DNA of 64,000 nucleotides from contig CAWESB010000010.1 in NCBI GenBank assembly GCA_963811635.1, forward strand, positions 62,001-126,000, in the 5' to 3' direction. The DNA comes from JAIBJN01 sp963811635 (lineage in GTDB: Bacteria; Actinomycetota; Thermoleophilia; Gaiellales; Gaiellaceae). Position 1 is the first letter of the stretch. Each line of letters starts with the position of its first letter. Below are positions 1 through 8,552 of the stretch, piece by piece. The notes beneath the pieces are model-generated. The model did no database searches, had not been told where the DNA came from, and saw only the letters and a program-made list of their open reading frames with translations. A program made the translations under genes and the position numbers.

Positions 1-1
1 C

Positions 2-136
2 GCAGCGATGCCCTCGATCTTCTCGGCGGCGGCTACCCAGGAGGGCGTTGGACGCGGGCTCGAGCGGGCGAGGGAGGCGTTGATGAGGTGGGCTCGTCAG
101 TGGTCGAGCTCGAAGCCGGGACACCGCCGGGCCTGA
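2..136 (+). CDS. possible 3' end of a truncated gene
   Basis: An open frame enters from the left edge of the window and stops with TGA at 134-136. It reads as about 44 residues ending in a basic, arginine- and tryptophan-containing tail (…RWARQWSSSKPG…). The composition is plausible for a coding C-terminus but I recognise no family, and another plus-strand frame is also open here. The call rests only on the open frame and its position, so it is weak. The following 90 bases (137-225) show nothing I can name. Confidence 0.25.
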   Translation, partial: AAMPSIFSAAATQEGVGRGLERAREALMRWARQWSSSKPGHRRA

Positions 137-225
137 ATGGCCGCGCAAGTCTCGCTGCGCAATTACATGAAAAGGAGGAGCACGTAAGCGGACACCGTCA
201 GGCCGTCTCATGTCGCGCTTCCGCT

Positions 226-1108
226 TTAGCTTTGGTCGGTCGCGCGCGCCGCCTCAGCGAGGTCGAGGGTGGCCGCCCAGCTGCCGAGGAGCTTGAGCGC
301 CTCCTCGGAGCGCGAACCGGGCTCGGCGGCGTAGGTGAAGATCGTCAGCCCGTGGTCTGCGGCGAGGTCCAGCCGGTTGAAGCTCAGGCTGAGCTCGCCG
401 ACCACGGGATGGTGGAAGTGCTTGACGCCGGTGTTGTGGAAGCGCACGTCGTGCGCGGCCCAGCGGGTGCGGAACGCCTCGCTGTGTGTTGCGAGCTCGC
501 CGACGAGATCTGAGAGGTCGCGGTCGTCCGGGTCACGGCCCGCGGCCCAGCGCAGGATCGCGACGCACTCGCCGGCAACGCGCTCCCAGTCGCCGTAGAA
601 CGTCTCGGCTCGCGGATCGAGGAACACGAACCGGGCGTTGTTGACCGGCCGCGCGGGCGCGGCGTACAGCTCGGAGAACAGCGCGCGCCCGAGCTGGTTG
701 GCGGCCAGGATGTCGAGACGCTGGTTGCCGACGAACGCGGCGGCGCCGGTGATCGCGTCGAGGGTCCACTGGACCTCGGGCCGGACGCGCTGCTTGGCCC
801 GGCGGCGACGAGGCCGCGCTACCGTCGGCTGTGCGGCGCGGGCGAGGTCGAAGAGGTGGGCGCGCTCGGCGTCGTCGAGCTCGAGCGCCCGGGCCAGTGC
901 CTCCAGCACGCTCTGCGGAGACCCCGCTCATGTCTCCGCGCTCCAGGCGCGTGTAGTACGGAACGCTCACGCCGGCCAGGACGGCGACCTCCTCGCGGCG
1001 GAGCCCGGGAACGCGGCGACTGCCGTAGGAGCGCAACCCCGCCTGCTCAGGCGTGATCCGGGCGCGGCGGGAGGTGAGGAACTCGCGGATCTCCTTCTTC
1101 GTGTCCAC
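226..1108 (-). pseudogene. XRE-family regulator with MmyB-like domain, frameshifted
   Basis: The gene reads as a helix-turn-helix transcription factor with a C-terminal MmyB-like ligand-binding domain, in two frames. The N-terminal part starts at GTG 1108 (VDTKKEIREFL) and holds the HTH (GLRREEVAVLAGVS, YYTRLERG). The C-terminal part, ending at 226, begins VLEALARALELDDAERAHLF and contains the MmyB signatures DILAANQLGRALF, RWAAHDVRFH and GELSLSF. The two join at about 911-920: after SGVS, removing one base restores the usual SGVSESVLEAL junction. It is divergent from the aldo-keto reductase at 1259, and such MmyB regulators often control an adjacent oxidoreductase, which is inference here. 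Either a recent pseudogene or a one-base sequencing error. Confidence 0.75.
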
Positions 1109-1258
1109 GCGATCCAGCGTAGACCCGGCTGTGCGCTCCTGGGGGACCCTGCCAGTAGCCCTATCAACAGGGACTCTCACGTCCCGCGATCCGTGCTTTC
1201 TTGGACGCAGCAAGAGGCCGCGACCACAGCGCCTCGCGATCCGACAGGAAGGCTTGTC

Positions 1259-2238
1259 ATGAAGCACATCTCGCTAGGCGGACTTGACGTCTCGCGCATC
1301 GGACTCGGCACGATGGCGATGTCCGGCTACTACCTCGACCCGAACAGCAGCGACGCCGAGTCGATCCGCACCATCCAGCGAGCACTCGAGTTGGGCGTCA
1401 CCCACATCGACACCGCCGAGATCTACGGCCCCTACGCGAACGAGGAACTCGTCGGCCGCGCGCTCAAGGGGCGTCGCGACGATGTCGTGCTGGCGACGAA
1501 GTTCGGCTTCGTCTCGCACTCCGGCGGTGGCCCCGGAGTGCTCGACAGCAGCCCGGCGAACATCCGGACCGCGGTCGAAGGCTCCCTGAAGCGGCTGGGT
1601 ACCGACCGCATCGACCTCTACTACCAGCACCGGGTCGACCCGAACACGCCGATCGAGGACACCGTCGGCGCCCTGGCCGAGCTGGTGGCCGAGGGAAAGG
1701 TCCTGCACATCGGCCTGTCCGAGGCCGGGCCCGCAACGATCCGCCGCGCCCACGCCGTGCACCCGATCGCCGCGCTGCAGACGGAGTACTCCCTGTGGAC
1801 CCGTGATCCGGAGGCCGCGCTGCTACCGCTGCTGCGCGAGCTGGGCATCGGCTTCGTGCCCTACTCGCCGCTCGGGCACGGCTTCCTCACCGGGACGATC
1901 CGCTCCCCCGAGGACCTCGCCGACGACGACTGGCGCAAGAACAACCCGCGCTTCACCGAGGGCAACTTCGAGAAGAACCTCCGCATCGTCGACGAGGTCG
2001 AGGCCGTCGCTTCCGAGCTCGACGCCACACCGGCGCAGGTCGCTTTGGCCTGGCTGCTCGCGCAGGGCGACGACATCGCCCCGATCCCCGGCACCAAGCG
2101 CGTCTCCCGCGTCGAGGAGAACACGGCAGCCGACGGTATCGAGCTGAGCGCGGAGCAGATCGCAACGGCTCGAACAACCTCACCCCGGCCACCGGCGAGC
2201 GCCACGACGAGGCGAACATGGCCACCATCGACCGCTGA
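1259..2238 (+). pseudogene. aldo-keto reductase, frameshifted near its C-terminus
   Basis: NAD(P)H-dependent aldo-keto reductase of the AKR (beta/alpha)8 fold, expected to reduce aldehydes or ketones in the cytoplasm. Visible signatures are GLGTMAMSGYY near the N-terminus, the catalytic Asp/Tyr region DTAEIYGPYANEELVG, the Lys region VVLATKFGF, and the cofactor segment PIPGTKRVSRVEEN. The ATG at 1259 follows an AGGAAGG ribosome site. The frame breaks at about 2165-2180. Two extra bases there separate IELSAEQIA from the conserved family ending NNLTPATGERHDEANMATIDR, which ends at TGA 2236-2238. If read straight through, the frame continues to 2509 with non-homologous sequence. It is divergently arranged with the damaged MmyB regulator. 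Confidence 0.8.
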
Positions 2239-2373
2239 CGGCCTGGACCCGCCGCTAATCCGGGGGCTACTGCCCCCCTCGACGCGAGGCCGTTCCTCGT
2301 TGGGGACGTCGCCGGGAGGAGAGCGAGCCAAAGGGAACGCCGGGGCGCGGGCCGCAAGGGACTCCCCTAGGAC

Positions 2374-3063
2374 TCAGGGTTGCCCGCGTCGGCCCTCGAT
2401 CGCTCTCAGACCGCCAGCGATGCCGATGAGCAGGGTCACCGCTACCAGCCCGAGCAAGGCCCACGCAAACGGACTCGTCTCCGAGTCCTCGTTGAACAGG
2501 GCAGAGTAAGCGGAGGGTGGCTGCGAGGCGTCCTCGCCGGACGCTCCCGCTCCGAGGACTTCTCCAGCGAGGCGGTCTGCATCCCCGCCCGAGCTCTCAG
2601 ACCGCGACGTCGCGAGAACGGAACTCAACTCGTCGCTCGCCGTACGAGGAGCGCCGTCCTGGTCGGGGCACTTGTCGTAGTCCCCCGCGACCGGGTATCC
2701 GCTTGCTCGCGCTGCGCATGGGCAAGAGTCCGCGCCCCCGCCCCCCGAGCCGCCGCCGCCCGAGCCGCCGACCGAGGCCGGGCCGCCCGAGCCGCCCAAG
2801 CCGCCACCGCCCGAATCGGCCGAGCCGCCGTCGCCCGAGCCGCCCGAGGCGGAGCCGTCGTTGATGCTCGGCGTCTCGACCGGAGAATCCGGATCGCTGG
2901 CGCCTCCGTCCTCGCCAGGGAGTTCGGGCAGCTCTACGCCCGGAACCTCCAGATCGGGCAGCTGAACGTCCGGAAGAGGAACCTGCGGAAGCTGTGCTTC
3001 GGCTGGTGTTGTGCCTACTACTGACAGGCCCGCCGCAACAATCAAGAACGCAATCCGTCGCAT
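2374..3063 (-). CDS. secreted Pro/Gly-rich protein with C-terminal membrane anchor
   Basis: A 229-residue protein of unknown function. The ATG at 3063 is chosen because a GGAGGG ribosome site precedes it and it gives a classical signal peptide (MRRIAFLIVAAGLSVVG, cleavage near AEAQ). Residues about 25-55 are proline-spaced repeats (QVPLPDVQLPDLEVPGVELP), followed by a long Gly/Ser linker, a short region with two close cysteines (SCPC) and a C-terminal transmembrane helix (WALLGLVAVTLLIGIAGG) with a basic tail. The layout suggests a cell-surface protein held in the membrane by its C-terminus. No LPXTG-like motif precedes the helix. The 3' end overlaps the plus-strand read-through of the upstream aldo-keto reductase frame. 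Confidence 0.7.
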   Translation of the reverse strand: MRRIAFLIVAAGLSVVGTTPAEAQLPQVPLPDVQLPDLEVPGVELPELPGEDGGASDPDSPVETPSINDGSASGGSGDGGSADSGGGGLGGSGGPASVGGSGGGGSGGGGADSCPCAARASGYPVAGDYDKCPDQDGAPRTASDELSSVLATSRSESSGGDADRLAGEVLGAGASGEDASQPPSAYSALFNEDSETSPFAWALLGLVAVTLLIGIAGGLRAIEGRRGQP

Positions 3064-3419
3064 ACCGCCCTCCGAATCAGTTTCGAGGTTTGCCTCTCGG
3101 CTCTCCCTAGAAGAACGGCGAGCCCGCCAAAACTTGCGGGCAAGGGGCAAGGGGGCAAGGACGGGCACGTCGTAATCCTCAAGCGGGCCGCTTCACGACA
3201 TGCCGGAAACGAATAGCTAGGCGCGCAGACTTCACCGGCGGGACGCAGTCCCCCGGTGGCCGCATGCGGTGGGCGTGGCGCACCCTAGCCGCGTCGGCGC
3301 CAACCCGCGTGCCCGAGGGGAGAGGTCGTCGGGGGCGGCGACCCGCTGTGACCGTGGGGGCTACGTGCACCGAGGAGTCCCGCCTCAGTCGTCCGCGTTC
3401 GTGCGGAAGCGGGGTGAAC
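3064..3419. other. intergenic region without a recognisable gene
   Basis: About 356 bases between the sortase stop (3420) and the start of the minus-strand surface protein (3063). I see a short inverted repeat at 3122-3141 (GCCCGC arms) in the upstream region of the surface protein, and GC-rich sequence elsewhere. Open frames crossing it have no family features and look like chance frames of GC-rich DNA. Confidence 0.4.
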
Positions 3420-3923
3420 TCATTGCAGCTTGGCTCGCACGACGTAGCGGTACGCGGCCGACCCTGCAGGGTGGCACGCAGCCAGCAGGAGAACGTCGCC
3501 GTCGAGCCTGGGACGAAACGCCGACCAGGCGTTCGCCCGGACGACCTTGTGGCCGCGCACGCGGTAGACGTAGCGGCCATAGGGCATCCGCACGATGATG
3601 CGAGCGCCGCGGTGGAGCAGGTCGATGTCGTGGAACGGGCCATGGGGCAGCCCGAGGGTCGGGGTCATGTTGTGCCCGAAGAAGGCGATCGTGCCGCCCA
3701 TCCCCGGGCCGTAGGTGCTTGGCAGGTGGCCCACCGCGCGATCGAGAACACGCGTTCCCGGGCCTCGGGCCGGCAGTTGCCGGATGGGAGCGTCGACGTC
3801 GATCGCCGGGATGGCGATCGTGCCGTACTTCGCGCCCGTGGCCGGTGGCGTCACCTCGATCGGAGGTGGAGCCATGACGGGAGCGACCGTGAAGGTCACC
3901 CCCGCCATGAGCTCAGCGAGCAT
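3420..3923 (-). CDS. sortase (class E/D-like transpeptidase)
   Basis: Sortases cut a C-terminal sorting motif in secreted proteins and join them to the cell wall or other acceptors. This 167-residue protein has the family beta-barrel with all three catalytic elements: His in FFGHN, Cys in LLLAACHP and Arg in YRYVVRAKL. The sequence GTIAIPAIDVDAPI is the usual start of the sortase domain. The N-terminal hydrophobic segment (MLAELMAGVTFTVAPVM) is weak and short for a signal anchor. It begins four bases after the stop of the secreted protein at 3928-4821, so the two are almost certainly one transcript and translationally coupled. That makes the upstream protein the natural candidate substrate. 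Confidence 0.85.
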   Translation of the reverse strand: MLAELMAGVTFTVAPVMAPPPIEVTPPATGAKYGTIAIPAIDVDAPIRQLPARGPGTRVLDRAVGHLPSTYGPGMGGTIAFFGHNMTPTLGLPHGPFHDIDLLHRGARIIVRMPYGRYVYRVRGHKVVRANAWSAFRPRLDGDVLLLAACHPAGSAAYRYVVRAKLQ

Positions 3924-3927
3924 CCGA

Positions 3928-4821
3928 CTAGTGCGTGAACGGCAGCGTGCTGCCGGTCGGCGCGTCGGAGGTGGTGGCCGCCTTGACCTGCGGGCCGGAG
4001 GTCGAGGAGCTCCCGATACCGCCGGAGGTCAGGGCCGGATTCTCGCCCGATCCCGGATCAGCGGGGTCGGTCGGATCGTCGGGATCCTCTTCGCAGCTGG
4101 ACGGGTCGAACGAGTCGAAAGTGATCTCCCACTCGTCGTCGCCCATGAGCTCGAAGCCCGCCTTGGCGGAGGCCGTGACGCTGACCGTCGAGCCGGGGGC
4201 GACGTCGCCCTCGATCGAGTAGTCAACCTCGTCCTCGTTGCCGAGGAGGAGCCCGATCTCGCCTGCGTTCTCGCAGGACGGCTGCAGAGGCTCGACCGAG
4301 GCCGAAGTCTCCACGAGCTCCTCGCCGGGGCAGTCCACGGCGGGGTGGTCGAGCGCGAACTTGAACTCCTGGTGCGTGACCGCGTCGTAGTGCTCGGTCT
4401 GCTCTTCCGCGTAGGAGTGGAAGAACCAGGAGGCGTTGTTCCCGCCCTTGGACGATGCGTCGAACACGGTGTTCGGCGCGTAGTCGGGCTTGTTCTCGAG
4501 CCCGTTGTGATCGCCGTTGTCGGTGTTCCAACCGGCAGCGGACGGAGGCGGCGGAGGCGAGCCCTGGTTGGAGCCGTTCCAGTGATACCACTGATCGACG
4601 CCTTCCTGGACGACCTCGTCATAGGCCTCCTCGTCGACGACTGTCTTCTCGTCGACCTGGTACCAGTCGGCGCCCGGTGACTCGAGCACCCAGCCGGTGG
4701 TTTCCGTCCAGGCGTCCTGCGGCTCGCAGGGCTCCCCGTAGGACGTACCGGCTGTGCCGGTTGTGGCGACGACGCCGACCATGACGATCAGCGCTGCCGC
4801 GATGGACAGGTACTTCTTCAT
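3928..4821 (-). CDS. secreted protein ending in LPFTH, likely sortase partner
   Basis: A 297-residue secreted protein of unknown function. The ATG at 4821 gives a signal peptide (MKKYLSIAAALIVMVGVVATTGTAG). The mature part is acidic and rich in Trp, Asp and Asn, followed by an all-beta-looking domain (GSTVSVTASAKAGFELMGDDEWE), an Asp/Pro linker (DDPTDPADPGSG) and a Ser/Thr-rich tail. It ends GSTLPFTH-stop. LPFT resembles a sorting motif, but the usual Gly, the hydrophobic helix and basic tail that follow in sortase substrates are absent. No other frame downstream supplies them. The neighbouring sortase gene starts four bases on. Whether the tail is a vestigial or unconventional sorting signal is open. 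Confidence 0.7.
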   Translation of the reverse strand: MKKYLSIAAALIVMVGVVATTGTAGTSYGEPCEPQDAWTETTGWVLESPGADWYQVDEKTVVDEEAYDEVVQEGVDQWYHWNGSNQGSPPPPPSAAGWNTDNGDHNGLENKPDYAPNTVFDASSKGGNNASWFFHSYAEEQTEHYDAVTHQEFKFALDHPAVDCPGEELVETSASVEPLQPSCENAGEIGLLLGNEDEVDYSIEGDVAPGSTVSVTASAKAGFELMGDDEWEITFDSFDPSSCEEDPDDPTDPADPGSGENPALTSGGIGSSSTSGPQVKAATTSDAPTGSTLPFTH

Positions 4822-5138
4822 TTGTTCCCCTCGTTGTCGGAACGGCGTACCCGCTCCGCGCTCGGCTCCGGATGAAGGAACCGAGCGCGCAGCGGGCGCT
4901 GCGCGGAGAACCCTTAGCCCGCGGTCTCTCCCCTCTGGCACGTCCTCGGCACGCGATGCCGAGATCAGTGCAAGACGACCGGGCCCTCTCGCCGATCATC
5001 CCCTCGCTGTTCTCATCGGCCCGGCCGGGTGAAACCTTCATTGAGATGCTGTTAAGGCACGCGCTGGAAGCGGGCTCGGGAACACCCGCCTATATGGGGA
5101 AGCCCGGCCGGCCCAGGCCGTCGCCTTAGGATCCCGGA
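4822..5138. other. intergenic region with leader hairpin, divergent promoters expected
   Basis: About 317 bases between two divergent genes. A stem with arms CGCTCGG/CCGAGCG lies near 4857-4886, in what would be the 5' leader of the minus-strand secreted protein. The rest shows no coding signs. Promoters for both flanking genes are expected here, but I cannot assign -35/-10 boxes with confidence. Confidence 0.35.
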
Positions 5139-5411
5139 GTGTTCATCGAAACGATCGTTCTGCCACGCCGGGAATTGGAGCGCTGGCACGAACGCCTTCG
5201 ACTCGTGGACGACCCACCCAAGGCACTGATCGCCTCGATCGCCTGGGATTCGGGTGACGGAGAGGTCACAGGCGTCAACGTCTGGGAGACGCCGAGTGCC
5301 ATTGCCGACTTCTTCATGGAGCGAGTTAAGCCGTTCGTGGAGGCCGAGGGCGAGCCACCCAACAAGCCCCAGCGACATGGCGAGCCGCTCGCGTTCTATC
5401 TTCGCCCCTAG
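5139..5411 (+). CDS. small conserved-type protein, dimeric alpha/beta-barrel-like
   Basis: A 90-residue protein starting at GTG 5139 (FIETIVLPRRELERWHERL). Its pattern of an N-terminal strand, helix, strand (GEVTGVNVWE), helix (AIADFFMERVKPF) and final strand (LAFYLRP) resembles the ferredoxin-like dimeric alpha/beta-barrel proteins of the ABM/DABB type, which cover monooxygenases and ligand-binding proteins. No catalytic residue can be assigned. There is little ribosome-site sequence before the GTG, so it may be translated from a leaderless transcript. Function unknown. Confidence 0.55.
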   Translation: MFIETIVLPRRELERWHERLRLVDDPPKALIASIAWDSGDGEVTGVNVWETPSAIADFFMERVKPFVEAEGEPPNKPQRHGEPLAFYLRP

Positions 5412-5492
5412 TCGATCTGAGACGGGTCGACCGAGCTGACTCGGCCTTCCGCCTTCCGCGCGTTCTGTTGCTTGTGGAAGCGCGGTGGTCGA

Positions 5493-5930
5493 CTACGGCG
5501 CCCACTCGTAAAGCGCGTCCGGCTCGCGCTCTTCGTTGTCACTCCCGTCCGTCACCCGCGTGAGAGCGAAGCCGTGCCTCTCGTAGAAGCGACGAGCGCG
5601 CACGTTTCTTTGAAAGACCCACAGCCGAAGCCCACGCGGACGGCGCTGCTTCGATAGGCCCAGCAGTCCCGTTCCGACGCCACGATTCTGGTCATGCGGG
5701 TGAACGTAGAGATGCTCGAGAAGCTCATCCTTGAGCGCGGCGAAACCGACCACGCGACCGTCATCGTCGGCGATCCAAACCTCGAGCTCCCGAAGGACGA
5801 CAGTGCGGATCCACTGCCGCGTTTCGTTCTCCGTGTGGATCTCCGGGAGATACGTCATCTCGGCCATCGCGGCGAGAAAGACGTTCGCGACGGCCTCCGC
5901 GTCGGAGACAACAGCGCGCCGGATGCGCAT
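5493..5930 (-). CDS. GNAT-family N-acetyltransferase
   Basis: A 145-residue GCN5-related acetyltransferase, which moves an acetyl group from acetyl-CoA to an amine. The N-terminus (MRIRRAVVSDAEAVANVF) is the typical first strand and helix. VWIADDDGRVVGFAALKD is the central beta hairpin, LYVHPHDQNRGVGTGLL carries the acetyl-CoA-binding RxxGxG motif A, and RARRFYERHGF is motif B. Length is normal for a single-domain GNAT. The substrate cannot be predicted. It stands alone between unrelated genes. Confidence 0.85.
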   Translation of the reverse strand: MRIRRAVVSDAEAVANVFLAAMAEMTYLPEIHTENETRQWIRTVVLRELEVWIADDDGRVVGFAALKDELLEHLYVHPHDQNRGVGTGLLGLSKQRRPRGLRLWVFQRNVRARRFYERHGFALTRVTDGSDNEEREPDALYEWAP

Positions 5931-6105
5931 ACGTACTTCGTACCAGACCGGATCGGGAAAGCGCCGGGCGCGGGCCGCGAGGTGACCCTACGACTACCCT
6001 GCCCGCGCCCAGGCGAGCCCGAGGCTCCGGTTCGGGCGGTCTCACTGCCTGGATGGCTGTTCGCGACGCTCTGTCTGTCGCGCTCCTGGCAATCCGCGAC
6101 ACAGG

Positions 6106-6134
6106 CTGGAGGGCCACCTTCAGTGGCCCTCCAG
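6106..6134. terminator. hairpin downstream of the 6163-6711 gene
   Basis: Perfect 12-base stem (CTGGAGGGCCAC at 6106-6117, complement at 6123-6134) with a five-base loop. It lies 28 bases beyond the stop of the minus-strand secreted protein. There is no T-run, as is common for hairpin terminators in high-GC actinobacteria. Confidence 0.6.
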
Positions 6135-6162
6135 AAAGGTCAGATTGGGAGTGTCGACCGAG

Positions 6163-6711
6163 CTACGTCAGCGCCGGGATAACCACCTCGCAGAAGAGCG
6201 CGAAGTCGCTGTCCAGGTCGGGGTGCGGCCCTTTGTTGACTGTCACCTCTGAGGAGATGAACTCCCCCGTCTCCAGGTCGAACGTATCCGCGAACGTGAC
6301 GAAGCCCGCGTCGCGGAGAAGCACAGGGCCGTTTTTCGTCTGGATCTTCTCCGGGAGGCCCTTGAAGGACGTGAGGAAGGTGATCGTGCCCGCCTCCTCG
6401 TCCACGATCGGAGCCGGCCCGCTGACCAGTCCTGCGGACGAGATGACGATCGACTTGCCGGTCGCCGGATTCGTGACCGTCGACCGGAAAGAGCTCCTGT
6501 CCATGAAGCTCTCGTCCGCGTAGAGGCTGAAGTTATCCGTGACGACGATTACGACGTCGACGGGTATTCCACAGATCTCGTCCGAGAAGCTGTCCGTGAA
6601 GTGGTCGTGGAACTGTTCGATCGGTTTCGCCCCGAGCGCGCTAGCGGGCAGGACAGCGAGCGCCGTGACGACAGCCACGAGAAGCGCACGTGCCAAAGTA
6701 CGTCGGCCCAT
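6163..6711 (-). CDS. secreted protein of unknown function
   Basis: A 182-residue exported protein. The ATG at 6711 is preferred over an upstream in-frame ATG because a GGAGGG site lies before it and the signal peptide then starts normally (MGRRTLARALLVAVVTALAVLPASALG). The mature part starts KPIEQFHDHFTDSFSDEICGIPVDV, followed by alternating beta-strand sequence (SIVISSAGLVSG, GTITFLTSFKGLPEKIQT). Two cysteines (EICG and FALFCEV) could form a disulfide. Many actinobacterial proteins share this FHDHFTDSF-type start, but I know of no assigned function. It is followed by its own hairpin terminator. Confidence 0.75.
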   Translation of the reverse strand: MGRRTLARALLVAVVTALAVLPASALGAKPIEQFHDHFTDSFSDEICGIPVDVVIVVTDNFSLYADESFMDRSSFRSTVTNPATGKSIVISSAGLVSGPAPIVDEEAGTITFLTSFKGLPEKIQTKNGPVLLRDAGFVTFADTFDLETGEFISSEVTVNKGPHPDLDSDFALFCEVVIPALT

Positions 6712-6912
6712 ATGAGCCCTCCTTCCCCTCGCTGAGCGAGGAAGCCGCCAAAGAGGCAACCGACACTAAGTTTCGGGAAAGCCAGAGTCAAGGTCAGCGT
6801 CAGCCGACTAACGGGTCGAGTCCGTGGACGACTCTCAGAGCTAAGCGGCCGAAGAGTGTGCCGTAAGCCTTTCGGCGGGATCGCCGACGTTCGCCTGCAT
6901 AGACTCGCCGAG

Positions 6913-7527
6913 ATGACCGAGCGTGAGGCGGACGATCAGATGCGTGCGCATTTCGACCAGCGTGCGGCCGAGTACGACGACTGGTGGCTCGGCACTGGGT
7001 CGTTCTCGGAGCGCGAGCGACCCGGTTGGTCTGCGGAGGTCGAGCAGCTCATCGGCGTAGTGCGGGCCTTGCCCCCGGCACGAGTTCTCGATGTCGCATG
7101 CGGCACGGGCTTCCTCACACAGCATCTGCGCGGCGAGCTAGTGGCGCTCGACCAGAGCGCTCGGATGGTCGGGATTGCTGCGGCCCGTATGCCGCACGCG
7201 CGTGTGCTCCAAGGGGATGCCGGACAGCTGCCGTTCGGGGACGGCGAGTTCGACCGGGTCTTCACCAGCCATTTCCTCCACCACCTGTCGCCTGACCAAC
7301 GCGCCGCGTTCATAGCTGACGCCCGTCGCGTCGGACGCGAGCTTGTTGTCGTCGAGGATGTGCGTCGCGCGGACGCTCCCGCGGAGGAATGGCATGAGCG
7401 AGTCCTCAGCGATGGTTCGCGCCATCGCATGCACAGACATTCCTTCACGGCTGCCGAACTCGTCAGTGAGCTTGGCGCTGGTCAGGTGCTCCACGAAGGG
7501 CGCTGGTTCGTGGTCGTCGCGAACTGA
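6913..7527 (+). CDS. class I SAM-dependent methyltransferase
   Basis: A 204-residue methyltransferase of the Methyltransf_11/25 type. The SAM-binding motif I is ARVLDVACGTGFLTQHL, followed by ELVALDQSARMVGIA (motif II acidic residue) and GDAGQLPFGDGEFDRVFTSHFLHHL (motifs III-IV). The ATG at 6913 (MTEREADDQMRAHFDQRAAEYD) is chosen since that is the usual family beginning; an in-frame GTG at 6856 would add 19 unconserved residues. The acceptor is unknown and no neighbouring gene gives a pathway. Confidence 0.85.
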   Translation: MTEREADDQMRAHFDQRAAEYDDWWLGTGSFSERERPGWSAEVEQLIGVVRALPPARVLDVACGTGFLTQHLRGELVALDQSARMVGIAAARMPHARVLQGDAGQLPFGDGEFDRVFTSHFLHHLSPDQRAAFIADARRVGRELVVVEDVRRADAPAEEWHERVLSDGSRHRMHRHSFTAAELVSELGAGQVLHEGRWFVVVAN

Positions 7528-7597
7528 CGGCTCGGTGAGTAACAAGGCGTGGCGCCTCGCTCGAGATGGGCCGTCATCCGATTAGAGTCGCCGAACC

Positions 7598-7978
7598 GTG
7601 CCAAGCCGTGCCGTCGTGCTCGCCGTGAGTTTCCTCGCGCTGATCCTCTTCGCTGCAGCCGCCTGCACTGACGAATCTTCCGACCAGACGGAGGCCGAGG
7701 CCACGACTGGCGATGCCAGGGGAACGTCGGCCGTTTCGGAGCTGTGCCGCGCTGCGATGACTACATACCACGACGCCCTGATTACCTTGGAGAATCCCAA
7801 TGAGCGACCGCTTCAGGTCGCCACGCTGAAGGCGTGCAAGAGCCGCGAGGAGTGGCTGGCGGCCGTGCAGCCTTACGCCGACGAGGGACAAGGATGCCCC
7901 ATCGCGTGTGTAGAGCCGGAGACCGTGTACCTGGGGATTTGCAGCGAAAATGAGAAGCTGCCCGCCTGCCGCGAGTAG
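7598..7978 (+). CDS. putative lipoprotein
   Basis: A 126-residue exported protein starting at GTG 7598. A hydrophobic signal (VVLAVSFLALILFAAAAC) ends in a lipobox-like AAAC, so the Cys at about residue 23 is probably lipidated. The mature part begins with an acidic linker (TDESSDQTEAEATTGD) and has five further cysteines (ELCRAA, KACKSREEWL, GCPIACV, GICSE, PACRE), which suggests a small disulfide-stabilised domain. Function is not known. Confidence 0.65.
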   Translation: MPSRAVVLAVSFLALILFAAAACTDESSDQTEAEATTGDARGTSAVSELCRAAMTTYHDALITLENPNERPLQVATLKACKSREEWLAAVQPYADEGQGCPIACVEPETVYLGICSENEKLPACRE

Positions 7979-8014
7979 TGAGGCCCTCATCGGTCGAGCC
8001 GTTACGGAAAGCCG

Positions 8015-8546
8015 TTAGTAGGACACGAGCAGCTTGAAGACGACCAGGACGGCACCGAGGCACAGGTTCGCGGTGACTACCGCAAGTGTCCCGACGCGAC
8101 CCAGACGCTCGACGCGGGCGAAGACGATCCCCTGCAACGACGAGCAGAGCCAAGCCGAGGCCGAACGCCACCCACACGGCGGTCCTCGTCGACATCAGCC
8201 CGACGGCGCCAAGCAAGAGGGCGGCGACGGGTGGTAGCGCCGCCTCCACGATCGATCCCTCACGCCGGGCGATGCGCTGCAGGTTGGCGAGTGAAAGATG
8301 CTCGTCTTTGGCAACGCTCTCGGCGAGGCCGTGCGCATATACATGCGCGAGCCAGAAGACGACCGAGGTGACTGCCACCAGCGCGGCGATGTGCCCGGCC
8401 TCATTCGGGTAGGCCTTTGCCCCCGCCACAAGGACTGCAAGGACGATGATCGTTCCGTAGACGAACCCCGCGAGCCGTTCGCCCATCGCCCCACGGCTGA
8501 GGTAGCCAGCCCTGTAAGCGCGTAGCTTCCCCACGACTGAGCGCAC
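8015..8546 (-). pseudogene. small integral membrane protein, frameshifted
   Basis: A four-helix membrane protein of unknown function. Helices are VYGTIIVLAVLVAGAKAY, HIAALVAVTSVVFWLAHVYAHG, LPPVAALLLGAVGLM and VWVAFGLGLALLVV. The frame then breaks: at 8136-8137 one extra A (TGCAACGA on the plus strand) shifts the reading. Removing it restores QGIVFARVERLG and a final helix (VTANLCLGAVLVVFKLLVSY) ending at TAA 8015-8017. Without correction the frame runs on to 7782 as arginine-rich nonsense. Start is GTG 8546, or ATG 8486 (MGERLAGF). The stop of the neighbouring CDF gene lies just upstream. Confidence 0.75.
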
Positions 8547-8552
8547 CGCTGC

